Assembly (NCBI GenBank): GCA_023512835.1
Contig: CM042088.1
Span: forward strand, 53,937,579-54,001,578
From: Taxillus chinensis
Taxonomy: Eukaryota; Streptophyta; Magnoliopsida; Santalales; Loranthaceae
Direction: 5' to 3'
DNA: 64,000 nt
Part shown: positions 35,901 to 47,730 of the stretch, one piece after another
How the letters are laid out: every line of letters begins with the position of its first letter
Position numbering within the stretch: the first letter of the stretch is position 1
Program-made: the position numbers and the translations under genes
The notes under the pieces: model-generated
What the model saw: only the letters and a program-made list of their open reading frames with translations
Told to the model about the DNA's origin: nothing
Database searches by the model: none

Positions 35901-38900
35901 AAGTCTAGTATGAAGTATGAACAAGACAGACAAAGACTGATATAGACAACTTTTGAGTGAGAGTTTTCTGACTCAATGGGTTGGGTCCCTCTTTAGTTGT
36001 CAACCATTATGAACAACTGGCCAAGTTAAAGCAGGAAGGGAAGGTAGCTGTGTATATGGAAGAATTTCACCAACTCCTAATTTTTGTTCGAGGTTGTTTT
36101 GAGGAGTTACTATTAGTGACATTTATTGAAGCCATGGTTAGTGAGAGAGCTAAAACTAAGGCAACCTTATGAGACTATGAGGATGGGTGAAATTTTAAAG
36201 GGCAATTCTTTTGGAGAGAAGTGACCTTCCAAAGATGATTATGAAAAGAAACCTTCAAAACCAGAATACTACACTAAGGGGAAAGGAGCCGTGGAAGAGG
36301 AACCTAAGTGGGAAGGCAAAAAGGTGAAAAAACTTTCAAAAGAAGAAGAACAAAGAGGATCAAGAAGGGCCTTTGTTTAAAGTGTGGTGAGAAGTAGAAC
36401 AAGGAGTATCGCTACCATATTGGAAAGATGTTCATGATCGAAGATTTAAGTGACACCAGTGAAAAAGAAGAAGACTCATTTGAGGAAGGAGAAGTCGGAG
36501 TGACCGAGGTGGGAGAATCATCGAGTGAAGCTTAGGTGTCATGTAATGTCTTGTGGCATGGATAGGTAAGTATGAAATTGCTCGGTTAGTTAATTTTGAT
36601 TTTACACATAATTTCATTAATGCTGATATTGTGAAAAAGATTGGGTTGTGAGAAGTCGCAACCGATATATCGAACGTTAAGGTAGCAAATGTAGAAAAGC
36701 TACAGAGTTATCAAGTGTGAAGATGAATGTGCAAGGAGTTAGAATTGTTGTTGACTTAATGCGTTAAGCTCAAGAGCATTGGTAAGTTGGTCACTAACAT
36801 TGAGGCTATGATTTGGAGTTCAAATTGGAAGGTTTTAAAAGGAAGTGGATGGTGTTGCCTTTTAAGGAGAACAAGCAATGCAAAGCTTTGCAAAGGTGGA
36901 GCATAATGTTATGCGGTTATGACTAGTAGGAAATGAGGTGCGGAAGATAAGTGTTTTTCTGAGCTTCAAGGGGATTTGCAGAAAATGTCTCTAAAGGTAT
37001 GAGAGGTATTTTTTAGGCACCAGTGGGTTATAGAGTTGCCAAATAGCTTGCCACTTTTTCGACTGTGCAACCATTGCATCATCTTTAAGGTTGATTCCAA
37101 GCCTATTAATGTCCCACCCTATAGGTATGCTCACTTCCAAAAGGACAAGATTAAAGAATAGGTTAAGGAGATGTTGAAGAATGGGTTGATACGGACAAGT
37201 CAAAAATAAATTTCATCTCTAGTTTTGTTGGTAAAGAAGAAAGAGAACATGGAAGTTTTGCATGACTATAGAACTCTGAATGAGGCAACCGGGAAGGCTC
37301 GATTTCCTATTTCAACGATTGATGAGATATTGTATGAGTTGCATGGTGCTTATGTCTTCGTCAAGTTGGACTCCAGGCTAGATTTCACCAAATCCACATG
37401 AAGGAAGAGGATGTCTGAAGACCGCATTTCGGACATACTCAAGGCTTTATGAATATCCGGTGATGCCTTTTGGCTTGTGTAATGTCCTTTCCACATTCCA
37501 AGTCGCTATAAATGCAATTTTTAAACTTTTTTTGCAAAAGCTTGTGTTGGTGTTTTTCAACGACATCATAATATATTTTAAATCAATGGAGCGTCTTGAG
37601 CACTTGGAGACCGTCTTGGAGACATTGGAACAACACTACCTTTTCATTAAATTGTCTAAATGTGATTTTGTGCAAGAGGAGATTCAATATCTTGGATATC
37701 TTATTTTGGGTGTTGGTGTGAAGGTTGAACCAAGAAGATCAAGGCTATGGTGGATTGGCCATTGCCCAAGAGATGTTTTGACTTTGAGAGGATTTTTTGG
37801 GATTGCCTGCCTATTATTGGAGGTTCATGAAGCACTATAGGTTGATTGCAAAGCACTTGATTGAGATGTTAAAGAAAGATAATTTTGAGTGGACTGAGGA
37901 GGTCAAGAAAGCATTTGATGACTTGAAGAGGGCCATGACCCAAACCCCTATCTTGGCCTTGCCTGTCTTAGTCTTTATTCAAAGTGTACACCGAGGTAAG
38001 TGGAGATGACATTAGAGTAGTCCTAGTATAGGAGAAGAGACTATTAGCTTGTAAAGCTTTAGGTTCAATGAAGAAAGCTTGGAATGCTTATGCTAGAGAA
38101 TTCTTGGCTATTGTACATGCGGTTAAGGTCCATACCTATTGGGAAGAAAGTTTATAATTGTCACCGATCAATAGGTACTAAGGTATCTATTGGAGCAAAA
38201 GATCGTGTCTCCAGGAGTTGCGAGAGCTTCTCGTGAAGCTTTTTGGATTTGAGTGTGACACGGTCTATTAGCCTGGTCATGAGAACAAGGTGGCTGATGT
38301 GTTATGCTAACGAGAGGGTAGCTCTATGCTATGGATTATCTACTCAGAAGATGGAGTTGGATGATTAGCTTTTAGTGGCGCTGAATGACAGATCTAGGAT
38401 TGCATTTATGATGATTTACATTTCAATGCTAAGTCTGATGAAATTGTGAAGAAGTTGGAGGGTCATGAGGATGGAGTTGAGAAATTCCATCTCAAAGATG
38501 GACTTCTATATTATAAAAATATGTTTTATGTGTCTAATGTTCTAGGTCTCGCGAGGAGACTATCTCACTTCCACAACAACAAGGAGGTCATTTTGGATGA
38601 TTGCGAACATACATTCGAATTAACACTTCTATTGGGAAAGTCTCAAGAGTGAAGTAAAAAAAGATGGTGGTTAAATGTGATATATGTCAAAAGGTTAAAT
38701 ATGATCAGAGGCGACTAATGAGACAGTTGTGACTACTTTCGATCCTGGTGGGCATATGGGAGGATTTATCAATGGATTTTGTGGAACGGCTGCTCAATAG
38801 TGGTGGCTATGAATCTATTTTAGTAGTGGTAGATATATGAGTAAGGGTGTTCACTTCATTAATCCCCAGGTATCCTTTTATTGTTGTCGGTGTAGCTAAG

Positions 38901-41900
38901 GCATTTGTTGACAATGTAGTGAAGCTTCATGGTATAACAAAAAGTATTGTGACTGATCGAGGTCAATTATTTATAAGTCGATTCTAGTAGGAACTATTCT
39001 CCTTACAGGGGTAGCAAGTTTAGGATTAGTTTTCATATTATCCCCAAATTGATGACCAAACCGAGGTGGTAAATTGAATAATTGAGCAATATCTTCGATG
39101 TTACCACATAATGAGCAAGAGAGATGGAAGGAGTTCATCTCTTAGGCTGAGTATTGGTACAATACAACTTATCAGACCTCAATCAATAGTAGTCAATTTG
39201 AAGTAATTTATGGGAGGTTGCTACCATTGCTAAACTCGTATGCAAAAGGAATGGCTTGTATTGATGAGGTTGATAGGGATTTGATAGCAAGAGATGTATT
39301 ATGTAAGGTAAAAAGAAGCTTAAAAAGGCTTAAGGGTGCATGAAGAAATATTATGATCTTAATAGGCAGGACATATCTTTTGAACCTAGAGATATGGTTT
39401 ATTTCAAATTTCAACCTTACTAAATAAGTCCTTGAAGATCAAATTTAATGTGAAACTATCACAACGATTTTATGGTCCATTTAAGGTATTGTAGTGGATT
39501 GGCGAGGTGACTTATAGACTGAAATTGCCAACTTCTTCTAGATTACATCTTTTCTTTCATGTCTCTTTCTTAAAGCTGCGAGTGGGCGATCTAACTCTTC
39601 TTTCTTAACATTTGCCTAAGTTTGATGTTGATGATAAGGTGGAGCTTCAGTCATTGTCAGCACTTTAATATTTGTAGCACTGGCGTTGTCAAACTAGAAT
39701 ATGGCAAGTCTTGATTCATTGACAAGGGGTTCAAAAGGAGGAGGCTACATAGGAAGACTGCAAAGTTATGGCGAAGCAATTTTCAGAGTTTTCTCTTGAG
39801 GTCAAGAGTAATTTTCAAGAGTGGGAGAATGATGAACAAAGCATATCGCCAACACCAAGACGAAGTAGTCGAATTCAAGCGTGGAATGCAAAAAAGAGCC
39901 CTGCATGAGACATTAAAGAGTTGGGGCATCAAGCATGTCGTGCATGTGGTGTGCATGTGACATCCCCCACTTGTGTCGCCACCAGCACTGCCACACACAC
40001 TTCGTGTTGTGTAAGATGTCTTCTTTATCAAGGAGTGCTTTATCTTAGTTTTATACTAAGTATTGTTAAATTGGTCTTACTTTAATTTTCCTTTTGTAAT
40101 TGGTTTTCAAATCCTCGCTTCTATCTATGCTTATATTTTGGCTTTTATAACTCTCAATTGATGATGAATTATGTATTTATTCAATTGAATTTTATAACTC
40201 CCAATTAGAGGTTTATTGTTATATTTTGATTTTTTCAGGTTAATTACTTAAATTGTTTAGGTTAAAATTTGAGTATTCAATTATTATTTTCTAAATTATT
40301 GTTAGATTCTAATATTTTCAAGATCCAAACAAGATCGTGTAGGTATAAGCATGAGGAGGGTGAATCTGTATACTTAAAATTAATTTCTTTGTTTCAAGGA
40401 GTAGTTTACTTATCGAGAGGTATTCTTGCGGATGTGGTTTTTGTTTGGGTGGTATTTTAGTTTCTTGTGCAAGATCAAGTAAACAACAAGTATATATGGA
40501 AAATAAAAGACAAAAACACACAATTTACGTGATTCGATCAATGTGATATAGAAATTATATGCTGAGGGTGGTGAAGGTGTATTTACACTGAGTTTAATCC
40601 ATTATATGCTTTTAATACAGTAGGGTCTTGCTCTTGTTATAATAGGATCAACTCTCTTCTTTTTTAAATGCAAATACAGAAATAGTATTACACTATTATT
40701 TCAGTACTCATTCACTGTGATAAATTGTCTAGTCCAATCTACTCCTTCGTGTTCAATTTTTTGTACTGCTTGACCCATTTGCCAAACTCACAATCTGCTT
40801 CGTTGAATGTATGAGGAATGAGGCTAGATGAACTCACTGTTATTTTGTTCTCAATCTTCTTCTCTGTTTGTGTAATACGAACTACTCTGCGTCTTTTGTA
40901 TCTTTTTAGATATTTTTCATGTATTCTAAAAATATTCTGACGCTTTTTTGAAGTATGATATTTTTTTTTTATAGGACGGCTGTAGCATGAGAACCTCCTG
41001 TTAAGATTAGGCATGTTTGACATTCTGGTCTCTATTATTAAAACATATAAAACATATTACTCCAGCTTTAGATAACATACATGTGTTTATTCTGATACTT
41101 AGCGTGCTCAGATTCGTTGTTTGAATATCTTACTTAAATGGCGATTTAACTATGTTTTGATCCTTCAATTAGCCATAGTCTCGAAGATTACTGCTTCGTA
41201 GTCTCATGATTCATTTGGTACGCACGCTACGATCTTCGAGTCTGCATCTTCAAACCTTCAAGTCAGATTAACTCCAGCTTAGAGCCAGGGACATTCTAAT
41301 CTTTGAGTTAGGGATCCGGGTCTTCGACTCCAGGTTAAATACTGTGACCGACTGACTTCTAATTCTACGAGTCTTCGAGTCTTTGAATCTCCGGTTTCAA
41401 GCCAGTGACAACTACATTCTAACTTGGCTAATCATCTGTTCACGGCAACAAGTCTCTTAGTCTTCGACTCTTTGAGCTTCGACTCTGTGACACCGCCACT
41501 CTACACCCAATAGATCTTCGAGTCTGCAAGTTTTTGAGTCTTCGAGACGCTGCTCTTCACTTGACTTTACTTTGGGTCTTCGAATTTTCGACCATGTGGA
41601 CTTTGAGTCTAGTGCTTCGAGCCTGAGGATCTTCAACTCTACAGATCTTCAAGTCTGCAGATTTTTTACCTTGCGAGTCTTCGAATCTTTGACTTTACAT
41701 ATCTTTGAGTCTGCGGATCTTTGACTCTAAACAGATTATGGCGTATATAGGTAAAAAAACAATAAAAACCCATATTCGACTCTGCGGTTATCCAACCAAG
41801 AACGAATCTTTGACCCTGAACAGATTATGGCGTACATAGGTAAAAAACAATAAAAATCCATCTTTGACCCTGCGGTTATCCAACCAAGAACGAATCTTTG

Positions 41901-44874
41901 ACCCTGCGGTTACTCGCTTCTGCATACTGTTGACACTTGACAACAATAAAAACCCATAAAGACTGGAAACAAAAGATCCTAATCAAAATTCTCAACAACT
42001 ATTTACAATTGACAAGTCTTAAGAAGGTTTTTTTTAGATCATTCGGTAAAGGTTTGTTGATTCTTCAATGCTATGTATATCAGATCACACATATGATGCA
42101 ATTAATGTGACTTTACTAATGGTGAGGCTACAACTTACATCAAGACAATTCACTATAATATAGATCTAGGGACACTAATTTCTTTCGATCACATTCCTGA
42201 GACACGAACCTCTTATAATTAATTTCTCTCTCGTCTTTCTACTTATAACAATTATAAATCTATAATAACTAGAGAAATATCACCTAATGTGTTTACTCTT
42301 TGTTTGCTCCCGCATCTTTGTCTCTTTGTATACTCCCGCTCATTTGCCAGGTCTGCTGCATTTCATCATGGTTTGATCATCAAGAAATCTGACTTTCTCT
42401 CTTAAAACATTTAGTATCTCTCTTTGGGTTTCATGAACTATACTGACAGAAGCACTTTCTTGGTTGAATTACAGTTGATTGCTTCTCTAGATTCTATCTT
42501 AGCTATTGTTCATCTTTTTCAACGCTATGTTTTTACTGTTTCATCACCATCCAAGCAAGAGCGGGAAAGTATGCTTCTAAAATGCTTAAGTTTGGGTAAA
42601 TATGAACAATGTTTATGCATACATCTGAAATGTTTTTGTCTTACTTAAGCAAGTGCTGAATTTCTAATGTTGTCCAGATTGATAAGACTGTTTGGATTTG
42701 CACAATGATACAAACATCTCAAATAAGAACGAACTTCAACGTTCTGTGTCTGGATTTATAACTGGCCGAAATTTGCATATGTCTGGATTGGTCCCTCAAC
42801 ATTGGATTGATCTTTTCGCCTTCAAGTTGGTCCTTCTGCATTGAGTTTTCTATATCCAAATTTGTCATTGTGTCTGGATTGATTGTTAACTTCAAATACA
42901 ATCCAGACTGAATGCTAACTTTTCATACAACTGTTTACTCCCATTGACCACTGATTGTCTAGCATTGACTCCTGCGGGCTTCTGTTGACTTTTATTGGTT
43001 TCACTATAGAGTTGACTTTTGTTGATTTTTCAGCACTGTCATTATGCTTTCAACAAAATCAGCATAGTTTTCTGATATGCAAAGCTCAATATGTATTTTG
43101 ATAGTCTTCTTCTTAGCTGGTTAGGGTTTAGACACAATTAGTCTCTCTCTATGAGCTTACTCTAGTGAGATTACTTTATGAAGTTATCTAAACATATAAA
43201 ATCTAAACTCTTCTCTTAAACAACATATGCTCGGGCTGATAGCTAGACTTCCTTTATGAGTTCACTTGAGATTATTCTAAGTAATTATTTAAACATGCAA
43301 AATCTAAAGTCTTCATTCAAGCAACATATGCTCGAGCTGATAGACTTCAATTGTTAACATTTTAAGGTATTCTTCTCGGCTACAGTTTGTCGGTTTGTCC
43401 ACCAATTTTTTTACTGTTAACAATAATTACAACCAATCACAAAGCTAGAACCAACACTATTAATGTTTTTTTTAATTGAGATAAACATTGTGTGATTGAC
43501 TTTGTTTTCTTTATGCTCCAGTATATTCACTTTATTGTGAAGAAATAATAAAGCAAATTGTTCATTAATGTCTTGTCTCTTAAAAAGTAGCGTTATCCTA
43601 TGAACCTCCTATTTCAATATCTCAGCTACCGTTGGTGTGTGAGGGTCATTTAGTTAGGCCTAGCCTTTATCTTAATGAAAGTTTACCCATTGATACTATA
43701 TCTAGTGACAACAAATTAAATTGTGTATGTTGGTAATAATAGCTATTGTTTTGACAGAAAAGAAGGAAATGACTGGTTTGGCCATTGGTGTCTCCCGCAT
43801 GAAGTCTGGTGAGCATGCTCTTTTGCACGTGGGTTGGGAATTTGGCTATGGAAAAGAAGGAAGCTTTTCATTTCCCAATGTTCCACCCATGGCTGATATT
43901 ATATATGAAGTTGAACTTATTGGCTTCGATGAAGTCAATGAAGTGAGTGTCCCCCATTGACTTTCCTAAGAATGTATCCAATTTGAACAAGGATTTATGT
44001 CTGTCTACATATTGTTGTTCATGTGACTTTTTTCAGGGGAAAGCTTGCAGTGACATGACGGTGGAAGAAAGGATTGGAGCAGCGGATCGGAGAAGGATGG
44101 CTGGGAATGGTTTGTTCAAAGACGAAAAATTAGATGAGGCCATGCAACAGTATGAAATGGTTACAACCTATGTTTTTGAAAAATGTCATTTTGTAATAAA
44201 TGTTTGTAAATAATTTTTTGCCATTCTTTTTCTTCTTTTGCCATCCCTTTAAAGTTATTTTTCCTAGTAAATTTTTGTTGCTCCTGTTTGCTAGGCCATT
44301 GCGTATATGGGGGGATGACTTCATGTTCCAGTTGTTTGGGAAGTACCAGGACATGGCTATGGCTGTAAAAAACCCTTGTCATCTTAACATGGCTGCTTGT
44401 CTGATAAAGTTGATGCGCCATGAGGAAGCTATTGCACATTGCAGTGTGGTATGTATGCAGTTTTAATGGCAATGTAACAATTTAGTTGTCCTTCGCTTAA
44501 GAAATCTCAAACCTTTTATATCAACTCCTACTTCAATTGTTACCGATGAGCAGGTATTGGCCGAGGATGAAAACAATGTTAAAGGCCTTTTTCGGCGAGG
44601 AAAAGCAAGAGCAGAACTTGGGCAAACTGATGCTGCTCGGGCCGACCTCCTGAAGGCACGTAAATATGCGCCACATGATAAAGCTATTTCAAGGGAGTTG
44701 CGTCTACTTGCTGAACATGACAAGGCTGTCTATCATAAGCAAAAGGAAATCTACAAAGGAATTTTCGGACCAAGACCAGAGCCCAAATCCATGTCAAGGA
44801 ATTGGCTTGTGATTGCTTGGCAGTGGCTTGTGTTATTATTATATCGGCTCTTCAGAAGGCACAAATCTGATTAA
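32973..44874 (+). CDS. FKBP42: FKBP42 / TWISTED DWARF 1, immunophilin-like co-chaperone
   Basis: Coding exons: 32973-33006, 33921-34104, 34271-34360, 43758-43942, 44037-44159, 44295-44448, 44554-44874, all with GT..AG introns. The protein starts MEGVQELGQS and reads EIVTENVAFVHNEPPQ, TKQIIKEGHGQIPSKYST, MTGLAIGVSRMKSGEH, FSFPNVPPMADIIYEVE, MTVEERIGAADRRRMAGN, KNPCHLNMAACLIKL, LFRRGKARAELGQTDAA and WLVIAWQWLVLLLYRLF. That is an FKBP domain (about residues 65-160), a TPR block (about 180-290), and a C-terminal membrane anchor, as in Arabidopsis TWD1, which regulates ABCB auxin transporters. Two single-base insertions break the frame: a C8 run at 33,996-34,003 (stop at once) and a G6 run at 44,309-44,314. 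Exons total 1091 nt; minus two bases this is 1089 nt, 362 residues, close to the ~365 usual. Either homopolymer errors or a recent pseudogene. Confidence 0.95.
34680..40315 (+). mobile_element. decayed Ty3/gypsy retrotransposon in FKBP42 intron 3
   Basis: Two related LTRs (about 34,680-35,162 and 39,830-40,315) share CCAACACCAAGACGA, GCCACACACACTT, GTTGTGNAAGATGTCTT and AGGTTTATTGTTATATTT. Downstream of the first is TTGGTGCTTTCATTATGAG, a usual start of the internal region in plant gypsy elements. Before the second is a purine run, AGTGGGAGAA. RT lies before integrase, defining Ty3/gypsy. It has the same orientation as the gene. LTR divergence and many stops show that it is old. Confidence 0.88.
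35210..39420 (+). pseudogene. gypsy gag-pol remnant
   Basis: Recognisable blocks in order, with many stops and frame changes: gag (HYEQLAKLKQEGKVAVYMEE near 36,000), a zinc-knuckle start GLCLKCGEK near 36,375, reverse transcriptase from PPYRYAHFQKDKIKE (37,110) through PVMPFGLCNVLSTFQ (37,460), the catalytic block as FFNDIIIYF (37,555) where FxDDI is usual, SKCDFVQEEIQYLGY (37,660), RNase H region FEWTEEVKKAFDDLKRAMTQ (37,880), and integrase parts KLHGITKSIVTDRG (38,925) and INSSQFEVIYGR (39,185). Asp to Asn in the catalytic block alone would inactivate RT. Confidence 0.88.
40320..41100. other. FKBP42 intron 3, unassigned DNA
   Basis: A minus-strand open frame (41,023-40,739, 94 codons, basic and Ser-rich) has no motif I recognise. 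The phrase GAGGAGGGTGAATCTGTATA near 40,352 resembles GGAGGGGTTGAATCAATATG near 34,578, on the other side of the gypsy element, hinting at an older repeat split by it. Confidence 0.35.
41140..41925. repeat. TCTTCGAGTCT minisatellite
   Basis: Variants of TCTTCGAGTCT, ATCTTTGAGTCTGC and TCTTCGACTC recur dozens of times. At the right end a unit of about 95 bp, with AACAGATTATGGCG, TAGGTAAAAAACAATAAAAA and GGTTATCCAACCAAGAACG, is tandemly duplicated (about 41,730-41,920). Confidence 0.85.
41930..43750. other. FKBP42 intron 3, right part
   Basis: AT-rich intron DNA. A CTGGATTG word recurs near 42,700-42,910. Two blocks near 43,130-43,350 (GCAAAATCTAAAG, CATATGCTCGRGCTGATAG) form a short imperfect tandem repeat. 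No gene recognised. Confidence 0.45.
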
Positions 44875-45225
44875 TGAATCACTGGTGGGAATGAGACTTT
44901 CTTATAGCCGGGGTGAATATTTGGTAACTTTCCATGCAGTGTGATTTACTACATGGTTGGAGTTATTTATGGAAGAATTTGATGCCTGTGTGCAACTCAT
45001 TTACGCTTATGGTTTGATGATTGACCCAATATATTAAGTAACATTCTCCTCTGGACACTTGAGAAGTTCTCTTTAGTTCTTATAATTTTGTGGCTATGTT
45101 TTATGAAGAATTTGAAGCAAGGAGGTCATGTCCAGGGGTATTGTGTTTGGTTTGGGAGCAGGGAATTTGGTTATTGGAAATGAGATTCTGAATGATAAGG
45201 TTAGAATCTTTTAATGTATTTTCTT

Positions 45226-45231
45226 AATAAA
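45226..45231 (+). terminator. possible FKBP42 polyadenylation signal
   Basis: A canonical AATAAA about 350 bases after the FKBP42 stop codon, within plausible 3' UTR distance for a plant gene. Confidence 0.4.
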
Positions 45232-45234
45232 GGG

Positions 45235-45900
45235 TTGATATATATAGTGGGCCCATCCATTTGTGATGAATGGTGCCTGTTTGCCCCCTGTTCGTGTAGC
45301 AGTATGTTTGTTTTGTATGCTAGATTTGAATGCATGATAAGACTGTAACGGAACTGTCTTGGTCATCACAGTTGATTAAAAATCTTCATTTTTTTTGGGT
45401 TAGAAATCTTCATTATTTTTTTGGTAATGAAGAGAAATGACCCAAGCTACCCATGCTGCATAATAGATGAATTAGTTCTCCAGTCTTCAAACAAAGATAG
45501 GATGCCAGTCTCAAAGAAATATCAGCAGGCCATTCGTCAGCCATGAGAAAAAAGAAAAGATAAAGAATTCACTTAATCTGAATATAGCCTACCTACAGTA
45601 ATCAGTTTCATCACCCTAAAATTCGATAAATTTTTTTAAATGAACCTCTAATATCATTATACTATTAATATGATAATGAAAAGCTTATTTGCATAGTTTG
45701 TGTAAGAAATTCGTACATGAATATATTTTTTGTCGTTAGATTGGTACGAATAAAAAGTTTTTAAAAATAATAAAATCAATCAAACGGTAATGAAGATATT
45801 CTTGCGTTGATTATCTGCATAATTTATCTATATGTAATATTACTCATATGATAACTAGCATATTTTTATTTTTATTTTCTTCCAATACACTATATAGCTA
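45235..45900. other. intergenic, AT-rich
   Basis: No gene recognised between the FKBP42 3' end and the TRIM. Confidence 0.5.
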
Positions 45901-45902
45901 TA

Positions 45903-46911
45903 TGTCACGCTCCGAACAGTGTGGCGCTAGTGGGTGTCTTCCAAGTGACGCAGGTGCACGCTACTTGCGGGGAGATCGATGGAGCTCCTTTAAAATTTAG
46001 ATGTACCAACCCAGTTAAATGTGGGGAGTACACCACTAGTCTTGGACCTAATGATGAAGAGGGGACTTGGCCATCCCTACACAAACTAGTCGGGAACTAG
46101 AGTTGTTCTCCTGATAAGCCCAAAGCATGGCGAAACCAGTTTACGTGTGCCCCAATCGGTATGGCTTACTCGGAGCATCCACCAGGGTAATTGAGTGCCG
46201 CACAGGTAAAAACCCTGACCTCGTGACAAAGTGGTATCAAAGCGGTTGTAGCCCGTTTCCAAGAAAGCTCACCGAAGCACTCTCGCGAGAGACATGTGTG
46301 GTCTTTGATCCCATGTTGAGAGGGAGCCCCTAAGAGATGGGGGTCGACCAAACGAAGGCCTTGCACACATCACATCCACCAAGTTGTTGGCCGCTGAGGC
46401 AAGGTAGAGTACCTGAGGATGGGACAGAGTGGCGTTACGAGAGTCGAAAGGAGCGTGCTGAATGATCTTGGTTCCTCCGAACTCACTGGATGCAAAGAGG
46501 GCATTACGAAATCAAGTGGGGGAGTATGTCACGCCCCGAACAGCATGGTGCTGGTGGACGTCTTTTAAGTGGTTCAAGTGCGCGCTACTTGTGGAGAGGC
46601 AAGCCAGAAAGTATAGTTGGTGCGGACGGGATAGGCTCCACGACAGTTCTTATGGGAGATCGATAGAGCCCCTTCAGAGTTCATACGTACCGACCTGGTT
46701 GAATGCAGGGAGTACGCCGCTAGTCTTGGACCTGACGATAAAGAGGGGACTTGGCCATTCTTATACAAACCGGTCGGGAACCGAAGTCATTCTCCTAATG
46801 AACCAAGGCAGGGCGAAATCAGTCTACATGTGCTCTGATCGGTATGGTTTACTCAGAGCATCCACCAGGGTAACTGAGTGCCGCACGGGTGAAAACCCTG
46901 ACCCCGTGACA
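45903..46911 (+). mobile_element. TRIM retrotransposon
   Basis: LTR1 (45,903-46,228) starts TGTCACGCTCCGAACAG and ends CGTGACA. A primer-binding site follows at once (TGGTATCAAAGCGG, 46,232), then about 300 bp of noncoding interior, a polypurine run AAGTGGGGGAG (46,514-46,524), and LTR2 (46,527-46,911) starting TGTCACGCCCCGAACAG. LTR1 lacks about 60 bp present in LTR2. No protein is encoded. It belongs to the same family as the outer TRIM at 27-28.7 kb (shared TTTACGTGTGC, GGTAAAAACCCTGAC and GGGAGCCC-TAAGAGATRGG words). Confidence 0.88.
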
Positions 46912-47730
46912 TGTAGCTCTGTAGATATTATTTTCGAGGATATTTAGTAACAAATATTCATCGAATTTTCTACAGTAGTAATTAGTTTTATTCCATAAAC
47001 TTTACCTCCGCTGGACCGCAAGGCTTGTTCTACTTTGATAACAACCAATAGTCAAACCATCTATGTATATATCCACATACAATCACTTGATGATCTCTTC
47101 ACAACACCTCATTTTCATTTTACTTACCGAGTCACGGTATTACTCTACTCATATGAAATACGGTCGCACATGCTTCTAGTTTTTTCTTTCTCATGGTTCT
47201 AGGTTTACCATCAGGTTGCCTCAACGGTATATATGCAAATTACACTTTGATTGTCAAGAAATTCTGTTTGTTCTATGTTACCTATTGAACCATCTTGTGT
47301 CAAAAGTTGCGGCTATGGACGGGTTGAAAAACAAGGATGACAACTTGCGGCATTTGTGTCCCCACTGGACAGTTTGAAATTGGTGTGAAAACGTTTAGGT
47401 GGCCCTCTTTTTCGACATCTGCCAACCTTGCAACATGGTACCTTCAACTTATAAATAAGCACCTCCAAAAGCAAGTATTTCATTCCAAATTTATAAAATC
47501 TCCTCATATGAGAAATTGAGATAAAGATAAAAAAGAGAGAGTCGTAGAGAATTGGTAGTCTAATTTTCAGGTATAATTAAGTATTGTGATTGAAGGTTTG
47601 TAAACTTAGTGTATTTTATCTTATAGTGAAAAAAGCTACAGTAGTTTTGTGGTCATAAGAAATTTTTCGAACCACATAAAATTCAGCCATGTCCAAGATT
47701 TATTTTTTATTTTTTATCCCAATAACTATT
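46912..47730. other. probable LTR region of the copia-2 relic
   Basis: Noncoding DNA ending at a primer-binding-site-like sequence. The right part is likely the 5' LTR of the copia relic, but its partner LTR is not visible, so the left boundary is unknown. Confidence 0.35.

Noticed and set aside
40739..41023. 94-codon minus-strand frame in the FKBP42 intron
   Set aside because: No recognisable motif; basic and Ser-rich; lies in repeat-derived intron DNA.
46462..46947. 161-codon plus-strand frame
   Set aside because: It spans the TRIM's polypurine tract and LTR2; TRIMs do not encode proteins and the reading has no known motif.
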